A stretch of 64,000 nt of DNA. Origin: Massilia sp. WG5. GTDB lineage: Bacteria; Pseudomonadota; Gammaproteobacteria; Burkholderiales; Burkholderiaceae_D. This document shows, piece after piece, positions 43,750 to 53,512 of this stretch; the stretch's first letter is position 1; the number at the start of each line of letters is the position of its first letter. Under the pieces are notes generated by a model that saw nothing but the letters and a program-made list of their open reading frames with translations, ran no database searches and was not told the DNA's origin. Location: positions 5,084,001 to 5,148,000 of the forward strand of contig NZ_CP012640.2 in NCBI RefSeq assembly GCF_001412595.2. Direction: 5' to 3'. Both the position numbers and the translations under genes were made by a program.

Positions 43750-44865
43750 ATGAAAAAAGCGCTGATCACAGGAGTGACCGGACAGGACGGCTCGTATCTT
43801 GCCGAACTGCTGCTCTCGAAAGGCTATGAGGTACATGGGATCAAGCGGCGCGCTTCGCTGTTCAACACCGGGCGCATCGATCACATCTACCAGGATCCCC
43901 ACGTCGAGAACAAGAATTTCTTCCTGCATTACGGCGACCTTTCCGATACCTCGAACCTGAATCGCATCATGGGCGAAGTCAGGCCGGACGAGGTCTACAA
44001 CCTGGGCGCCATGAGCCATGTGGCGGTGTCCTTCGAGTCGCCGGAATACACGGCCGACGTCGACGGCCTCGGCACGCTGCGCCTGCTGGAGGCGATCCGC
44101 TTCCTGGGCCTGGAAAAGACGACCCGCTTCTACCAGGCCTCGACGTCCGAGCTGTACGGGCTGGTGCAGGAGAGCCCGCAGCGCGAGACCACGCCTTTCT
44201 ATCCGCGCAGCCCGTATGCGGTCGCCAAGCTGTACGCCTACTGGATCACGGTGAATTACCGCGAAGCCTACGGCATGTACGCCTGCAACGGCATCCTGTT
44301 CAACCACGAATCGCCGCGCCGCGGCGAGACCTTTGTCACGCGCAAGATCACGCGCGGCCTGGCCAACATCGCCCAGGGCCTGGAGCAGCAACTATTCCTC
44401 GGCAACCTGGATGCGCTGCGCGACTGGGGCCATGCGCGCGACTACGTCGAGATGCAATGGCTGATGCTGCAGCAGGACAAGCCGGAAGATTATGTGATCG
44501 CTACCGGCCGCCAGTACTCGGTGCGCACCTTCGTCGAGCTTGCCGCGCGCGAGCTGGGCATGGAGATCGCCTGGCAGGGCGAGGGCGTCTACGAGCGCGG
44601 CGTGATCGCTTCCGTGACGGGCGATAAGGCACCCGGGGTTGTGATAGGGCAACCGATCGTCGCGATCGATCCCCAATACTTCCGCCCGACGGAGGTCGAT
44701 ACGCTGCTGGGGGATCCGGGCAAGGCGCGCGAGCGCCTGGGCTGGGAGCCCCGCACCCCTTTCGAAGCGATGGTGCAGGAAATGGTGGCATGCGACCTGG
44801 ACACGGCGCGCCGCCACAAGCTGCTGGCATCGCATGGTTACAACGTTGCAATTTCAATGGAGTAA
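43750..44865 (+). CDS. gmd: GDP-mannose 4,6-dehydratase
   Basis: 371 residues. It converts GDP-mannose to GDP-4-keto-6-deoxymannose, the first step to GDP-fucose. NADP-binding [15 protein letters not shown] at residues 8-22, [15 protein letters not shown], catalytic Ser/Glu region [22 protein letters not shown] with Tyr and Lys, and [17 protein letters not shown]. Length is typical. Four bases separate it from fcl, so the two form the GDP-fucose unit of the EPS cluster. Confidence 0.96.
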   Translation: MKKALITGVTGQDGSYLAELLLSKGYEVHGIKRRASLFNTGRIDHIYQDPHVENKNFFLHYGDLSDTSNLNRIMGEVRPDEVYNLGAMSHVAVSFESPEYTADVDGLGTLRLLEAIRFLGLEKTTRFYQASTSELYGLVQESPQRETTPFYPRSPYAVAKLYAYWITVNYREAYGMYACNGILFNHESPRRGETFVTRKITRGLANIAQGLEQQLFLGNLDALRDWGHARDYVEMQWLMLQQDKPEDYVIATGRQYSVRTFVELAARELGMEIAWQGEGVYERGVIASVTGDKAPGVVIGQPIVAIDPQYFRPTEVDTLLGDPGKARERLGWEPRTPFEAMVQEMVACDLDTARRHKLLASHGYNVAISME

Positions 44866-44868
44866 GCG

Positions 44869-45849
44869 TTGAATACTCAGCCTCGCATCTACGTCGCCGG
44901 CCATAACGGTCTGGTCGGCTCGGCCATCGTGCGCATCCTGCGCGCCCAGGGCCATACCAATATCGTCACCCGCAGCCACCAGGAACTGGAGCTCACCGAC
45001 CAGGCGCAGGTGCGCGAATTCTTCCGCGCCGAACACATCGACCAGGTCTACCTGGCGGCCGCCAAGGTGGGCGGCATCCACGCCAACAACACCTATCCGG
45101 CGGACTTCATCTACGACAACATGATGGTCCAGGCCAACGTCGTGCACGAGGCAAGGGCCAATGGCGTGCAGAAGCTGCTGTTCCTGGGCTCGTCCTGCAT
45201 CTATCCGCGCATGGCGCCGCAGCCGATCAAGGAAGAGTACCTGATGAGCGGCATGCTGGAGCCGACCAACGAGCCCTATGCCATGGCCAAGATCGCCGGC
45301 ATCAAGCTGTGCGAAAGCTACAACCGCCAGTACGGGACCGACTACCGCAGCGTGATGCCGACCAATCTCTACGGTCCCGGCGACAACTATCACCCGGAAA
45401 ACAGCCACGTGATCCCGGCCCTGATGCGGCGCTTCCACGAGGCAAAGCTGGCGAATGCGCCGGAAGTCGTGATCTGGGGCAGCGGCAAGCCGATGCGCGA
45501 GTTCCTGTACGTCGACGACATGGCCGCCGCCTGCGTCCACGTGATGAACCTCGACCACGATACCTACGCCAGGTACACCGACCCGATGCATTCGCACATC
45601 AACGTCGGCACCGGCGAGGACGTCACCATCGCCGAGCTGGCGCGCCTGGTCGGCGAGACCGTCGGCTACCGCGGACGCATCGGTTTCGACACCAGCAAGC
45701 CGGACGGTACGCCGCGCAAGCTGCTGGACGTCTCGAAGCTGAAGCAGCTCGGCTGGCAGGCCAGCACGCCGCTGCAGGAAGGCTTGCAGCGGGCCTACGC
45801 CGCCTTCGTCGAGCTGGTGGAAGCCGGCCAGAACAGGGCGGCGGCGTGA
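44869..45849 (+). CDS. fcl: GDP-L-fucose synthase
   Basis: 326-residue epimerase/reductase completing GDP-L-fucose from the Gmd product. NADP motif [46 protein letters not shown] with the catalytic Ser/Cys, [10 protein letters not shown] with Tyr and Lys, and [21 protein letters not shown]. Start is TTG at 44869 with GGAG seven bases upstream. It shows the EPS very likely contains fucose or a derivative. Confidence 0.95.
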   Translation: MNTQPRIYVAGHNGLVGSAIVRILRAQGHTNIVTRSHQELELTDQAQVREFFRAEHIDQVYLAAAKVGGIHANNTYPADFIYDNMMVQANVVHEARANGVQKLLFLGSSCIYPRMAPQPIKEEYLMSGMLEPTNEPYAMAKIAGIKLCESYNRQYGTDYRSVMPTNLYGPGDNYHPENSHVIPALMRRFHEAKLANAPEVVIWGSGKPMREFLYVDDMAAACVHVMNLDHDTYARYTDPMHSHINVGTGEDVTIAELARLVGETVGYRGRIGFDTSKPDGTPRKLLDVSKLKQLGWQASTPLQEGLQRAYAAFVELVEAGQNRAAA

Positions 45850-45920
45850 GCCGGGCTCCAGGCGGGGACGCACGCAAGGCTAAGGCTGAGTGTTAGCCGA
45901 CGTACAGAATCCCAAGCGTG

Positions 45921-45936
45921 CGGCACCCAGAATGCA
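45921..45936 (+). promoter_or_regulatory. Sigma-54 (-24/-12) promoter candidate before epsD
   Basis: CGGCACCCAGAATGCA has GG (45922-45923) and GC (45934-45935) exactly 10 bases apart, the invariant sigma-54 spacing. It departs from TGGCAC and TTGCA by one base each. It lies 78 bases before epsD. Exosortase-type EPS systems are often controlled by sigma-54 activators (PrsR). No such activator is in the window. Confidence 0.5.
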
Positions 45937-46012
45937 TCAGTAGCAGACTGAACCTTAGGAGGTTTCGATCTCCCGGCATAAAAAGAGTTCCCACTAACCC
46001 AAGGAAACTATC

Positions 46013-47065
46013 TTGAACACATACCACCTGGCTGCCATGAAAACGACATCTTCTCCCTCTACCCCGAAGCGCGTGCTGTGCGCCGCGCTGATCCTGGTTG
46101 CGGCAACCTTGAGCGCGTGCGGCGACAAGGCGAAGGAAAAAAAACCGGGGCAGGCGCTGGCCAGCGTCAACGGCGAAGAAGTCACGGTGCTGCAGTTGAA
46201 CGAGGAACTGCAGCGCGCCGGCGTCACGGCGGCCCAGCAGGACACGGCCAGCAAGCAGCTGCTCCAAGTCCTGATCGACCGCCAACTGCTGCAAGAGGCG
46301 GCGGCCAAGGAAAACCTCGACCGTGACCCCAAGGTCATGCAGGCGATCGACCGCGCCAAGTCGCTGATCATCGCCCAGGCCTACCTGCAAAAGCGTATGG
46401 GCAACCCGGGCAAGCCGACCTCGGCGGAGGTGGAAGATTACTTCAACAAGCATCCGGAATTCTTTTCGAACCGTAAGCAGTTCAGCATGAGCGAAATCGT
46501 GATCGGCGCCAACGATCTCACGCCGGAAGTGCGCAGCGCGGCCGACAGCGCGAAGTCGCTGGAAGAGGTTGCGGTCTGGCTGGACGCCCACAAGGTCAAG
46601 TATGGCCGTACCCAGATCACCCGCAGCACCGCGGACGTGCCGCCGCAGCTCTCGTCCAAGCTGCTGGGCATGCCGAAAGGCCAGTTGTTCGTGGTCAAGG
46701 AGGGACCGCGCGCGATGTTCATCGCCGTGAACGAAGTCAAGGATGCGCCGGTGACGCTGGCGGTCGCTTCCCCGCAGATCGAGCAGTTCCTGATGAACAA
46801 GAAAAACAAGGAGATGGCTGCGGCAGAACTGCAGCGCCTGCGCGCCAGCGCCAAGATCGAGTACCTGAACAAGTCGATGATGCCCGATCCGAAATCCGCA
46901 CCGACGCTGCCGGCCGGCGGCGCCCCGACCAGTGCGGTGGCGGGCGCCGAGGCGCCGGTCGCCGGAACGCCGAACGCGGCCGGCGCCACCCAGGCGCCTG
47001 CGGCCGCTGCCGACGGCAGCACCGACAAGGCAGCGCTCGACCGTGGCGTCGCCGGGCTGAAGTGA
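46013..47065 (+). CDS. epsD: EpsD-family peptidylprolyl isomerase, lipoprotein
   Basis: 350 residues, SurA/PpiC-like folding helper specific to exosortase-type EPS loci. Lipoprotein signal with lipobox LSAC near residue 38, SurA-like N-domain (VNGEEVTVLQLNEELQ, LLQVLIDRQLLQEAA), then a diverged parvulin region (FSMSEIVIG) and an Ala/Pro/Gly-rich tail of about 60 residues. TTG at 46013 is chosen because AAGGA lies seven bases before it; an ATG at 46037 has none. Followed by epsE after 33 bases. Confidence 0.85.
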   Translation: MNTYHLAAMKTTSSPSTPKRVLCAALILVAATLSACGDKAKEKKPGQALASVNGEEVTVLQLNEELQRAGVTAAQQDTASKQLLQVLIDRQLLQEAAAKENLDRDPKVMQAIDRAKSLIIAQAYLQKRMGNPGKPTSAEVEDYFNKHPEFFSNRKQFSMSEIVIGANDLTPEVRSAADSAKSLEEVAVWLDAHKVKYGRTQITRSTADVPPQLSSKLLGMPKGQLFVVKEGPRAMFIAVNEVKDAPVTLAVASPQIEQFLMNKKNKEMAAAELQRLRASAKIEYLNKSMMPDPKSAPTLPAGGAPTSAVAGAEAPVAGTPNAAGATQAPAAAADGSTDKAALDRGVAGLK

Positions 47066-47098
47066 CACGTTCAACATTGATAAAAAGAGGGAACAGAA

Positions 47099-47887
47099 AT
47101 GAAACGACTCGTACACTGGATGATCGCAGCAACCCTGGCGCTGGCCGCCGGATTCACCAGCGCCGCCGAGGTGGTGCTCGGCCCGGGCGATGTGGTCAAG
47201 GCCTCGGTTTACGGCAGCCCGGACCTGGCCACCGAAACCCGCGTTTCGGAAGCCGGCAGCATGACTTTCCCGTTGCTGGGCGAGGTCCAGGTGGGCGGCC
47301 TGACCACGCAGCAGGCCGAAAAGAAGATCGGCGGCCTGCTGGAGAAGGGCGGTTACCTGAAGAAGGCCCAGGTCAACCTCCTGATCACCACGCTGGCCAG
47401 CCAGCAGGTGTCGGTGCTGGGCCAGGTTAACCGGCCGGGCCGCTATCCGGTGGAAGGCAAGCGCAAGGTGCTCGATTTGCTGGCCATTGCCGGCGGCGTC
47501 AATGCAGACGGAAGCGACATGGTCAGCCTGGTGCGCACCCGCAACGGCCAGACCACCCGCGAAACCATCGATATCGTCGACATGGTGCGCAAGGGCGAGC
47601 TGAACCGCGATTATGAAGTCGCCGGCGGCGACATCATCTTCGTCGAACGCGCCCCGCGCGCCTACATCACGGGCGAAGTCAACCGTCCGGGTCCGTTCCG
47701 CGTCGAGCGTGCGATGACCGTGCAGCAGGCCGTGTCGGCCGGTGGCGGCCTGACCCAGCGCGGCACCCAGCGTGGCCTGCGCGTTACCCGCAAGGATGCG
47801 AACGGCGTCGCCCATACGATCGACGTGAAGAACGACGACCTCGTGCAGATGGACGATGTCATCACCGTCAAGGAATCCTGGTTCTGA
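47099..47887 (+). CDS. epsE: EpsE polysaccharide export protein (Wza-like)
   Basis: 262-residue outer-membrane polysaccharide exporter. Signal peptide ends near TSAAE (residue 23). Poly_export domain (LGPGDVVKASVYGSPDLATETRVSEAGSM is its start; FPLLGEVQVGGLT its middle), then two SLBB domains (VSVLGQVNRPGRYPVEG and AYITGEVNRPGPFRVE). No lipobox is seen, unlike Wza. With EpsF it forms the export and chain-length assembly. A large palindromic element starts one base after its stop. Confidence 0.92.
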   Translation: MKRLVHWMIAATLALAAGFTSAAEVVLGPGDVVKASVYGSPDLATETRVSEAGSMTFPLLGEVQVGGLTTQQAEKKIGGLLEKGGYLKKAQVNLLITTLASQQVSVLGQVNRPGRYPVEGKRKVLDLLAIAGGVNADGSDMVSLVRTRNGQTTRETIDIVDMVRKGELNRDYEVAGGDIIFVERAPRAYITGEVNRPGPFRVERAMTVQQAVSAGGGLTQRGTQRGLRVTRKDANGVAHTIDVKNDDLVQMDDVITVKESWF

Positions 47888-48009
47888 GGGGGCGTCGATA
47901 AACCTACTGCGCGGGCACATTTTGGGTCTGCGATGCTCGCCGTACCGTAAGTACGGCTGCGCTTCTCGACCCAAACTGAGCCCGCTCGCTACGGTTTCTC
48001 GAAGCCCCG
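47888..48009. repeat. Palindromic element, copy 3, between epsE and epsF
   Basis: About 120 bases that fold end to end: GGGGCGTCGATAAACC with its partner GGTTTCTCGAAGCCCC, then GCGCGGGC/GCCCGC, TTTGGGTC/GACCCAAA, and a centre GCCGTACCGTAAGTACGGC. The architecture (nested arms around a GTAC...GTAC centre) matches copies 1 and 2 although the primary sequence differs. It sits inside the eps gene order and could act as an internal attenuator or mRNA stabiliser. Confidence 0.7.
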
Positions 48010-48105
48010 ATACGCTGGTGGTGTGCGGATAGTTTTTTGTTTCTAAGTTTTTGGGTAATTGTTTAGCTGGGTTTTTTGTTCCACCCGTTTTGAAAAAGGT
48101 TCAAC

Positions 48106-49515
48106 ATGAACGTCCATCAATTCCTGCTGATCTTGCTTGCACGGAAGAAGATCATCCTGTCGACCCTCCTGGTGACGGTCGCACTGGCCCTGGGTTGGAG
48201 TCTGATCCAGAGCAAGACCTACAAGGCGACGGCCTCCGTTCTGTTGAACTACAAGGGTGTGGATCCGCTCACCGGCCTGACCATGCCGGGCCAGCTGCTG
48301 CCGGGCTACATGGCTACCCAGATCGACATCATCAGCAGCAAGAACGTGGCGCTGCGCGTGGTCGATGCGCTGCACCTGGCCAGCAGCCCGGCCGTGATCC
48401 AGCAGTTCAACGAGGCCAATGAAGGGCGCGGCTCGGTTCGCGACTGGCTGGCCGACCTGCTGCTGAAGAAGCTCGAGATCGTGCCGTCGCGCGAATCCTC
48501 GGTGGTCGAGATCAGTTTCAAAGGCGCCGATCCGGCATTCTCGGCGGCGGTCGCCAACGCCTTCGCCGACGAGTACGAAAAGATCACCGTGCAGCTGAAA
48601 ACCCAGCCGGCCAAGAAGGCATCGTCGTATTTCAATGAACAGACGAAGCAGCTGCGCGACAACCTCGAAGCGGCCCAGGCCCGCCTGTCCAAGTACCAGC
48701 AGGAAAAAGGCATCGTCAGCCTCGACAACAACCGCGTGGACGTCGAACTGCAGCGCCTGAACGAGCTGTCGGCCCAGCTGGTCCAGGCCCAGGCCGCCGC
48801 GATGGAAGGCAATTCGCGCCAGGCCGCGGCCGGCTCCGCCCTGAGCTCGCCTGACGTCGCCAACAACGCCCTGATCCAGCAGATGCGCGCCAACCTGGCG
48901 ACCGCCGAAGGCAAGTTCGCCGATACCTCGCAGCGCTACGGCAAGAATCACCCGCAATACATGGCCGCCAAGGCCGAGCTGGACAAGGTGCGCGGCGAGC
49001 TGAACGCCGCCCTCGGCACCGTCTCGCGCAGCGTCGGCGCGAATGCCCAGGTGATGCGCCAGCGCGAATCCGAGCTGCGCGAAGCCGTGGCCCAGCAAAA
49101 GGCCAAGGTACTGGAGCTGAACCGCGCCCGCGACGAACTCGGCGTCCTGCTGAAGGACCTCGACAGCGCCCAGCGCGCCTTCGACGCCGCCTCGCAGCGC
49201 TTCTCGCAGACCCGCATCGAAGCCCAGTCCGAGCAGTCCGACATCTCGCTGCTGAACCCGGCCGTGCCGCCGACCCAGCCGTCCGGTCCGCGCGTGCTGC
49301 TCAATACCCTGGTCGGCATTCTGGCCGGCACCGTGCTGGGCGTTGGCCTGGCCCTGCTGCTGGAACTGCTGAACCGTCCGGTGCGCTCGCCGAGCGACGT
49401 CAAGGACATGCTGGGCATCCCGGTGCTCGGCACCATCGAATGGAAGCCGGCGCGCGCGCGCGCGGGCGGCATCCGTTCCCTGATGACGCCACGCCGCCTG
49501 TTGCGCCTGAACTGA
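48106..49515 (+). CDS. epsF: EpsF chain-length determinant protein (Wzz-like)
   Basis: 469 residues. Wzz domain with TM1 ([18 protein letters not shown], residues 16-34), a long periplasmic coiled coil (about 160-400, with [22 protein letters not shown]), and a second membrane helix preceded by Pro-rich [12 protein letters not shown] ([23 protein letters not shown], about 406-430). The kinase domain is absent and is supplied separately by epsG, as is normal for this system. Controls polymer length. Confidence 0.92.
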   Translation: MNVHQFLLILLARKKIILSTLLVTVALALGWSLIQSKTYKATASVLLNYKGVDPLTGLTMPGQLLPGYMATQIDIISSKNVALRVVDALHLASSPAVIQQFNEANEGRGSVRDWLADLLLKKLEIVPSRESSVVEISFKGADPAFSAAVANAFADEYEKITVQLKTQPAKKASSYFNEQTKQLRDNLEAAQARLSKYQQEKGIVSLDNNRVDVELQRLNELSAQLVQAQAAAMEGNSRQAAAGSALSSPDVANNALIQQMRANLATAEGKFADTSQRYGKNHPQYMAAKAELDKVRGELNAALGTVSRSVGANAQVMRQRESELREAVAQQKAKVLELNRARDELGVLLKDLDSAQRAFDAASQRFSQTRIEAQSEQSDISLLNPAVPPTQPSGPRVLLNTLVGILAGTVLGVGLALLLELLNRPVRSPSDVKDMLGIPVLGTIEWKPARARAGGIRSLMTPRRLLRLN

Positions 49516-49555
49516 TGCGCTGAATCGAAGCCCCAGAATTGATCGAGGACCGACC

Positions 49556-50425
49556 ATGAATTCACCGATGCTATCCGCCGTTCCCGCCGACCATGCCGCC
49601 GAAATGAGCATGGGCGCGCTCCTGCTCGATTCCGGCAAGCTCAATCCGGAAGATGCCGAACGCGTGCTGCGCATGCAGAAGGAAACCGGGATCCGCTTCG
49701 GCGAAGCGGCCGTACGCCTCGGCCTGGTGAGCGAGGACGATATCCAGCAGGTGCTCGCGCGCCAGTTCTCGTATCCCTACCTGCAGAAAGGGCAGGCCGG
49801 CCTGTCGCCCAAGCTGATCGCCGCCTACGAGCCGTTCTCGCCGCAGGTCGAATCGCTGCGCGCGATCCGCAGCCAGCTGATGCTGCGCTGGTTCGCGCGC
49901 GGCCGCCGCGCCCTGGCGATCGTCGGCGTCGACCAGGACGATGGCGCCGCGCTGTTCGCCGCCAACCTGGCGATCGTGTTCTCCCAGCTCGGCGAGCAGA
50001 CCCTGCTGGTGGACGCCAACCTGCGCGCCCCGCGCCAGCAGGATGCGTTCGCGATCAAGCCGCGCCAGGGCCTGTCCGACCTGCTGGCCGGGCGCGCCGA
50101 CCTCGACGTGATCGCGCGCGTGCCGGCCTTCGTCGACCTGTCGGTCATGCCGTCCGGGACCCTGCCGCCGAATCCGCAGGAGCTGCTGGCGCGCGAAGGC
50201 TTCCGCAACCTCAACACCATGCTCGAGAGCCGCTACGACGTCGTGCTGTACGACGTGCCGCCGTTCCAGGCCGGGGTCGATGCGATCGCGGTCGCCAGCC
50301 GCGCCGGCGGCGCGCTGCTGGTCACGCGCAAGAACTACACCCGTATCTCGCACATCGGCCGCACCGCCGAGCACCTCGTCGATGCCGGCTGCGAGATCCT
50401 CGGTTCGGTGGTGATGGAGTTCTGA
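49556..50425 (+). CDS. epsG: EpsG chain-length tyrosine-kinase-like protein with degenerate P-loop
   Basis: 289 residues, BY-kinase-like partner of EpsF. The N-terminal GspE-like module (ALLLDSGKLNPEDAERVLRMQKE) is followed by FSPQVESLRAIRSQLMLRW and the ATPase domain. Walker A is expected here as GxxxGxGK/R-S/T but reads GVDQDDGAALFAANLA, without the basic residue or the Ser/Thr. Walker A' TLLVDANLR and Walker B VVLYDVPPF remain. No Tyr-rich C-terminal tail. ATP binding may therefore be lost. Starts 40 bases after epsF, ends one base before xrtB. Confidence 0.88.
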   Translation: MNSPMLSAVPADHAAEMSMGALLLDSGKLNPEDAERVLRMQKETGIRFGEAAVRLGLVSEDDIQQVLARQFSYPYLQKGQAGLSPKLIAAYEPFSPQVESLRAIRSQLMLRWFARGRRALAIVGVDQDDGAALFAANLAIVFSQLGEQTLLVDANLRAPRQQDAFAIKPRQGLSDLLAGRADLDVIARVPAFVDLSVMPSGTLPPNPQELLAREGFRNLNTMLESRYDVVLYDVPPFQAGVDAIAVASRAGGALLVTRKNYTRISHIGRTAEHLVDAGCEILGSVVMEF

Positions 50426-50426
50426 G

Positions 50427-51332
50427 ATGAACACGCTGGCCATGCGTTCGATGCGATCGATCCGCGCCGCGCTGCCCGAATGGTGGCCGGTGCTGGCGGG
50501 ACTGGCCGTGCTGTTCGCGCCGACCTTCTACGACCTGTTCACCGGCCCCTGGGTCGGCGAAGAGCAGGGCCATGGCCCGATCATCTTCGGCCTGGCGCTG
50601 TGGCTGATCTACCGCAAGTGGCCCGAGATGCTGGACGCGACCACGCCGCCGCGCACGAACTGGCTCGGCTGGCCCATCTTCGTCATCGGCCTGCTGGCCC
50701 ACATGCTGGGCCGCTCGCAGAAAATCCTGATGCTGGAAGTCCTGTCGATCATCCTGGTGATGATGGCGGTGCTGCTGGTCAAGCGCGGCGGACGCTCGCT
50801 GCGGGTGCTGTGGTTTCCCTTCTTCTTCATGATTTTCATGGTGCCGCTGCCCAGCGAATTCGTGGCCGCGGTGACGATGCCGATGAAGATGGCCGTGTCC
50901 TGGGCCACCGAACACGTCCTGTTCGCCTTCGGCTACCCGATCAGCCGTTCCGGCGTGATCCTGCAGATCGGCCAGTACCAGCTGCTGGTGGCGGACGCCT
51001 GCGCCGGCCTGCAGACCCTGCTGACGCTGGAAGCGCTGGGCCTGTTCTACCTGAACCTGATGCGCCATCCTTCGGCCTTCCGCAACATCGGCCTGGCCCT
51101 GTTCATCGTCCCGATCTCGTTCTCGGCCAACGTGATCCGCGTGGTTGTGCTGACCCTGATCACCTATTACTTCGGCGACGCGGCGGGGCAGGGCTTCCTG
51201 CACGGTTTCGCCGGCATGGTGCTGTTCGTCACCGCGCTGACGCTGATCCTGGCGATCGACTCGGCCCTGCAGTGGTATATCCGCCGCAGGGAAGCCGCCG
51301 GCGCGCCGCTGCGGACCAAGGAGGCCGCATGA
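50427..51332 (+). CDS. xrtB: Exosortase B
   Basis: 301-residue integral membrane transpeptidase of the exosortase family. About eight membrane helices. The three catalytic residues are Cys192 (ADACAGLQTL), Arg238 (SANVIRVVV) and His259 (QGFLHGFAGMV). Exosortases cut PEP-CTERM-type tails and are linked to EPS. The next gene, epsI, overlaps its stop (ATGA). No protein in the window has a visible PEP-CTERM tail, so the substrates must be elsewhere. Confidence 0.93.
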   Translation: MNTLAMRSMRSIRAALPEWWPVLAGLAVLFAPTFYDLFTGPWVGEEQGHGPIIFGLALWLIYRKWPEMLDATTPPRTNWLGWPIFVIGLLAHMLGRSQKILMLEVLSIILVMMAVLLVKRGGRSLRVLWFPFFFMIFMVPLPSEFVAAVTMPMKMAVSWATEHVLFAFGYPISRSGVILQIGQYQLLVADACAGLQTLLTLEALGLFYLNLMRHPSAFRNIGLALFIVPISFSANVIRVVVLTLITYYFGDAAGQGFLHGFAGMVLFVTALTLILAIDSALQWYIRRREAAGAPLRTKEAA

Positions 51333-52036
51333 ACCGCAGCCTGTTCACCCCCCGGTTCATGGCCAGCGTGGTGCTGGGCGTGGCGATGGCCGGCACCACG
51401 GCCCTGACCGGCGCCCTGACGCCGACCCAGAAGGTGTCCGATGCCAGGTCGAATTTCAGCCTCGAGACGATGATCCCGAAGAGCTTCGCCGGCTGGACCG
51501 TCGACACCAGCGTGGTGCCGCTGACGCCGGACCCGACCCAGAAGGAGCTGATCGCGGCGCTCTATGACCAGACCCTGTCGCGCACCTACGTGAACGCCCA
51601 GGGACAGCGCGTGATGCTGTCGATCGCCTACGGCGGCGACCAGAGCAAGCAGCTGCAACTGCACCTGCCCGAGGTCTGCTACGTGGCGCAGGGCTTCGAC
51701 ATGGTCAAGGACCACCGTGACGAGCTGGCGACCGGCTTCGGCAAGCTGCCGGTCAAGCGCCTGGTGGCGCGCCAGAACGCGCGCAACGAACCGATCACCT
51801 ACTGGATCACGATCGGCGACAAGGCCGTGATGTCGGGACTCGACCAGAAACTGCAGCGCTTCATGTACGGCCTGTCGGGCCGGATTCCGGACGGCATGCT
51901 GGTGCGCGTCTCCACCATCGAGGCGGACGAGACGAGCGCCTATAAAGTCCAGGACCGCTTCGTCAAGCAGATGCTCTCCGCCGTCGACCCGCAGGCCAGG
52001 AGCCGGCTGCTGGGCGCGGCCACCAGCCACGGATAA
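51329..52036 (+). CDS. epsI: EpsI, exosortase-B-associated protein
   Basis: 235 residues, coupled to xrtB by a four-base overlap. N-terminal membrane anchor or signal (FMASVVLGVAMAGTTALTGAL), then the EpsI domain (MIPKSFAGWTVD, YVNAQGQRVMLSIAYGGDQS, LHLPEVCYVAQGF and ITYWITIGD). EpsI domains are fused to exosortase in some lineages and separate in others, as here. Probably periplasmic, acting with XrtB. Confidence 0.92.
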   Translation: MNRSLFTPRFMASVVLGVAMAGTTALTGALTPTQKVSDARSNFSLETMIPKSFAGWTVDTSVVPLTPDPTQKELIAALYDQTLSRTYVNAQGQRVMLSIAYGGDQSKQLQLHLPEVCYVAQGFDMVKDHRDELATGFGKLPVKRLVARQNARNEPITYWITIGDKAVMSGLDQKLQRFMYGLSGRIPDGMLVRVSTIEADETSAYKVQDRFVKQMLSAVDPQARSRLLGAATSHG

Positions 52037-52045
52037 GGCGCGCCG

Positions 52046-53512
52046 ATGCAGAACCTCATCCTCTACGTCTATACCTCGCTGCCCTTCATCGTCGTCGCGC
52101 TGCTGTGCGTGCTGGCGGTGATCGGCGCCGGCGTCGGCATGGTGCGCCCGCGCTGGCTGGCCTATGCCTACATGCTGGTGTACTTCTTCAAGAACTCGAC
52201 CAACTACGGCTCGCTGGCGACCATGGGCACGCCCGGCATCTACACCCGCGGCTCGGGCGTGCTGCTGTTCTGGATGATGTTCGCATTCTGGTGCTGCGCC
52301 CGCGTGTCGGCCAACTTCCAGCGCTACCCGACTCCGGCCTGCAACCTGCGGCCCTGGTTCCTGGGCTGGATGCTGCTGCTGGGCGGCCACGTCGCGGTCG
52401 GCCTGTTCATGGACATCAAGCTGGCCGATATCCTGGCCGTGTCCGGCTTCTCCAACATCGTCTGGATGGCGCCGCTGGTCTCGCTGATGGTGCTGTCCTT
52501 CCGCACCCGCGAGGATGCGATCGAGCTGTCGCGCTTCATCATGCTGGCCGGCCTCGGACGGGCAATGTTCGGCCTGGTGCGCTGGGCCGTGTTCAAGGGC
52601 GACCCGAACAATGTATACGCCAACATGAATGCGATCAAGATCAAGCTGACCTTCTTCGACATCAACGACAGCCTGCTGTGCACCATCGCCTTCGCGATCG
52701 CCGCCGTCCACCTGTTCCAGGTCGTGAAGGCCCAGCGCTCGAGCTTCTGGCGCCTGGTCGAATGGGCAACCCTGGGCGCGACCGCGATATGCGTGGTGCT
52801 GTCCTACCGCCGCAGCGCCTGGATCGGCTTCGTGCTGGCGGGTCTGATCATCATGATGCGCTTCCCGATGCAGCGCCGCATCCAGTTGCTGGTGCTCGGC
52901 ACCCCGGTGGTCGGCGCCGGCCTGCTGGTCGCGGCCTTCCGGCGCCTGGGCCAGACCAAGGGCGCCGGCCACGGCCTGTCCAGCCTGTTCTTCGACATGC
53001 AGTCGAAGCGCTTCGGCAGCGAGAGCGAGCGCGTGATGGAGCTGAAGTTCGCGCTGGCCGACTTCTTCTCGCATCCGCTGACCGGCATCGGCACCTGGGG
53101 CCGCTACTCGGGCTACCAGCAGATTTCCTGGCAGGCCGGCCAGGACGGCGGCCTGTTCCTGCATAGCGGGGTGCTGCACATCGCCCTGAAGGCCGGCCTG
53201 CCGGGCCTGATCCTGCTGGGCGGGACGATCTGGGCCTTCTGCGCCTTCACGCGCCGGGCCCTGCGCTCGGTGCCGCCGGAGCTGCTCGGCCTGGCGACCG
53301 CCGGTGCGGCCGGGCTGGCCTTCATGCTGCCCGACCTGCTGGTCGGCACGCCTTTCCCGCAGGTGCGCACGACCCAGATGCTGGCGATCTGCCTGGCCCT
53401 GCCTTACGTGGCGATGGCGGTATGCCGCGAGCAGTCGTCGGCCGAGGCGATCGTGGAGAAGAGAAAGCGCGGCCACGTCAACCTGGTGCCGGCGCACGCC
53501 TCGCTTTCATGA
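52046..53512 (+). CDS. O-antigen ligase/polymerase-like membrane protein (Wzy-like)
   Basis: 488 residues with about twelve membrane helices and a large loop near residues 320-370 that precedes FFSHPLTGIGTWGRYSG, the Wzy/WaaL pattern ending in a glycine-rich loop. DGGLFLHSGVLHIALKAGLPGLIL follows. In this position it is the likely polymerase joining flipped repeat units. Ten bases after epsI; the stop overlaps the flippase start. Confidence 0.82.
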   Translation: MQNLILYVYTSLPFIVVALLCVLAVIGAGVGMVRPRWLAYAYMLVYFFKNSTNYGSLATMGTPGIYTRGSGVLLFWMMFAFWCCARVSANFQRYPTPACNLRPWFLGWMLLLGGHVAVGLFMDIKLADILAVSGFSNIVWMAPLVSLMVLSFRTREDAIELSRFIMLAGLGRAMFGLVRWAVFKGDPNNVYANMNAIKIKLTFFDINDSLLCTIAFAIAAVHLFQVVKAQRSSFWRLVEWATLGATAICVVLSYRRSAWIGFVLAGLIIMMRFPMQRRIQLLVLGTPVVGAGLLVAAFRRLGQTKGAGHGLSSLFFDMQSKRFGSESERVMELKFALADFFSHPLTGIGTWGRYSGYQQISWQAGQDGGLFLHSGVLHIALKAGLPGLILLGGTIWAFCAFTRRALRSVPPELLGLATAGAAGLAFMLPDLLVGTPFPQVRTTQMLAICLALPYVAMAVCREQSSAEAIVEKRKRGHVNLVPAHASLS

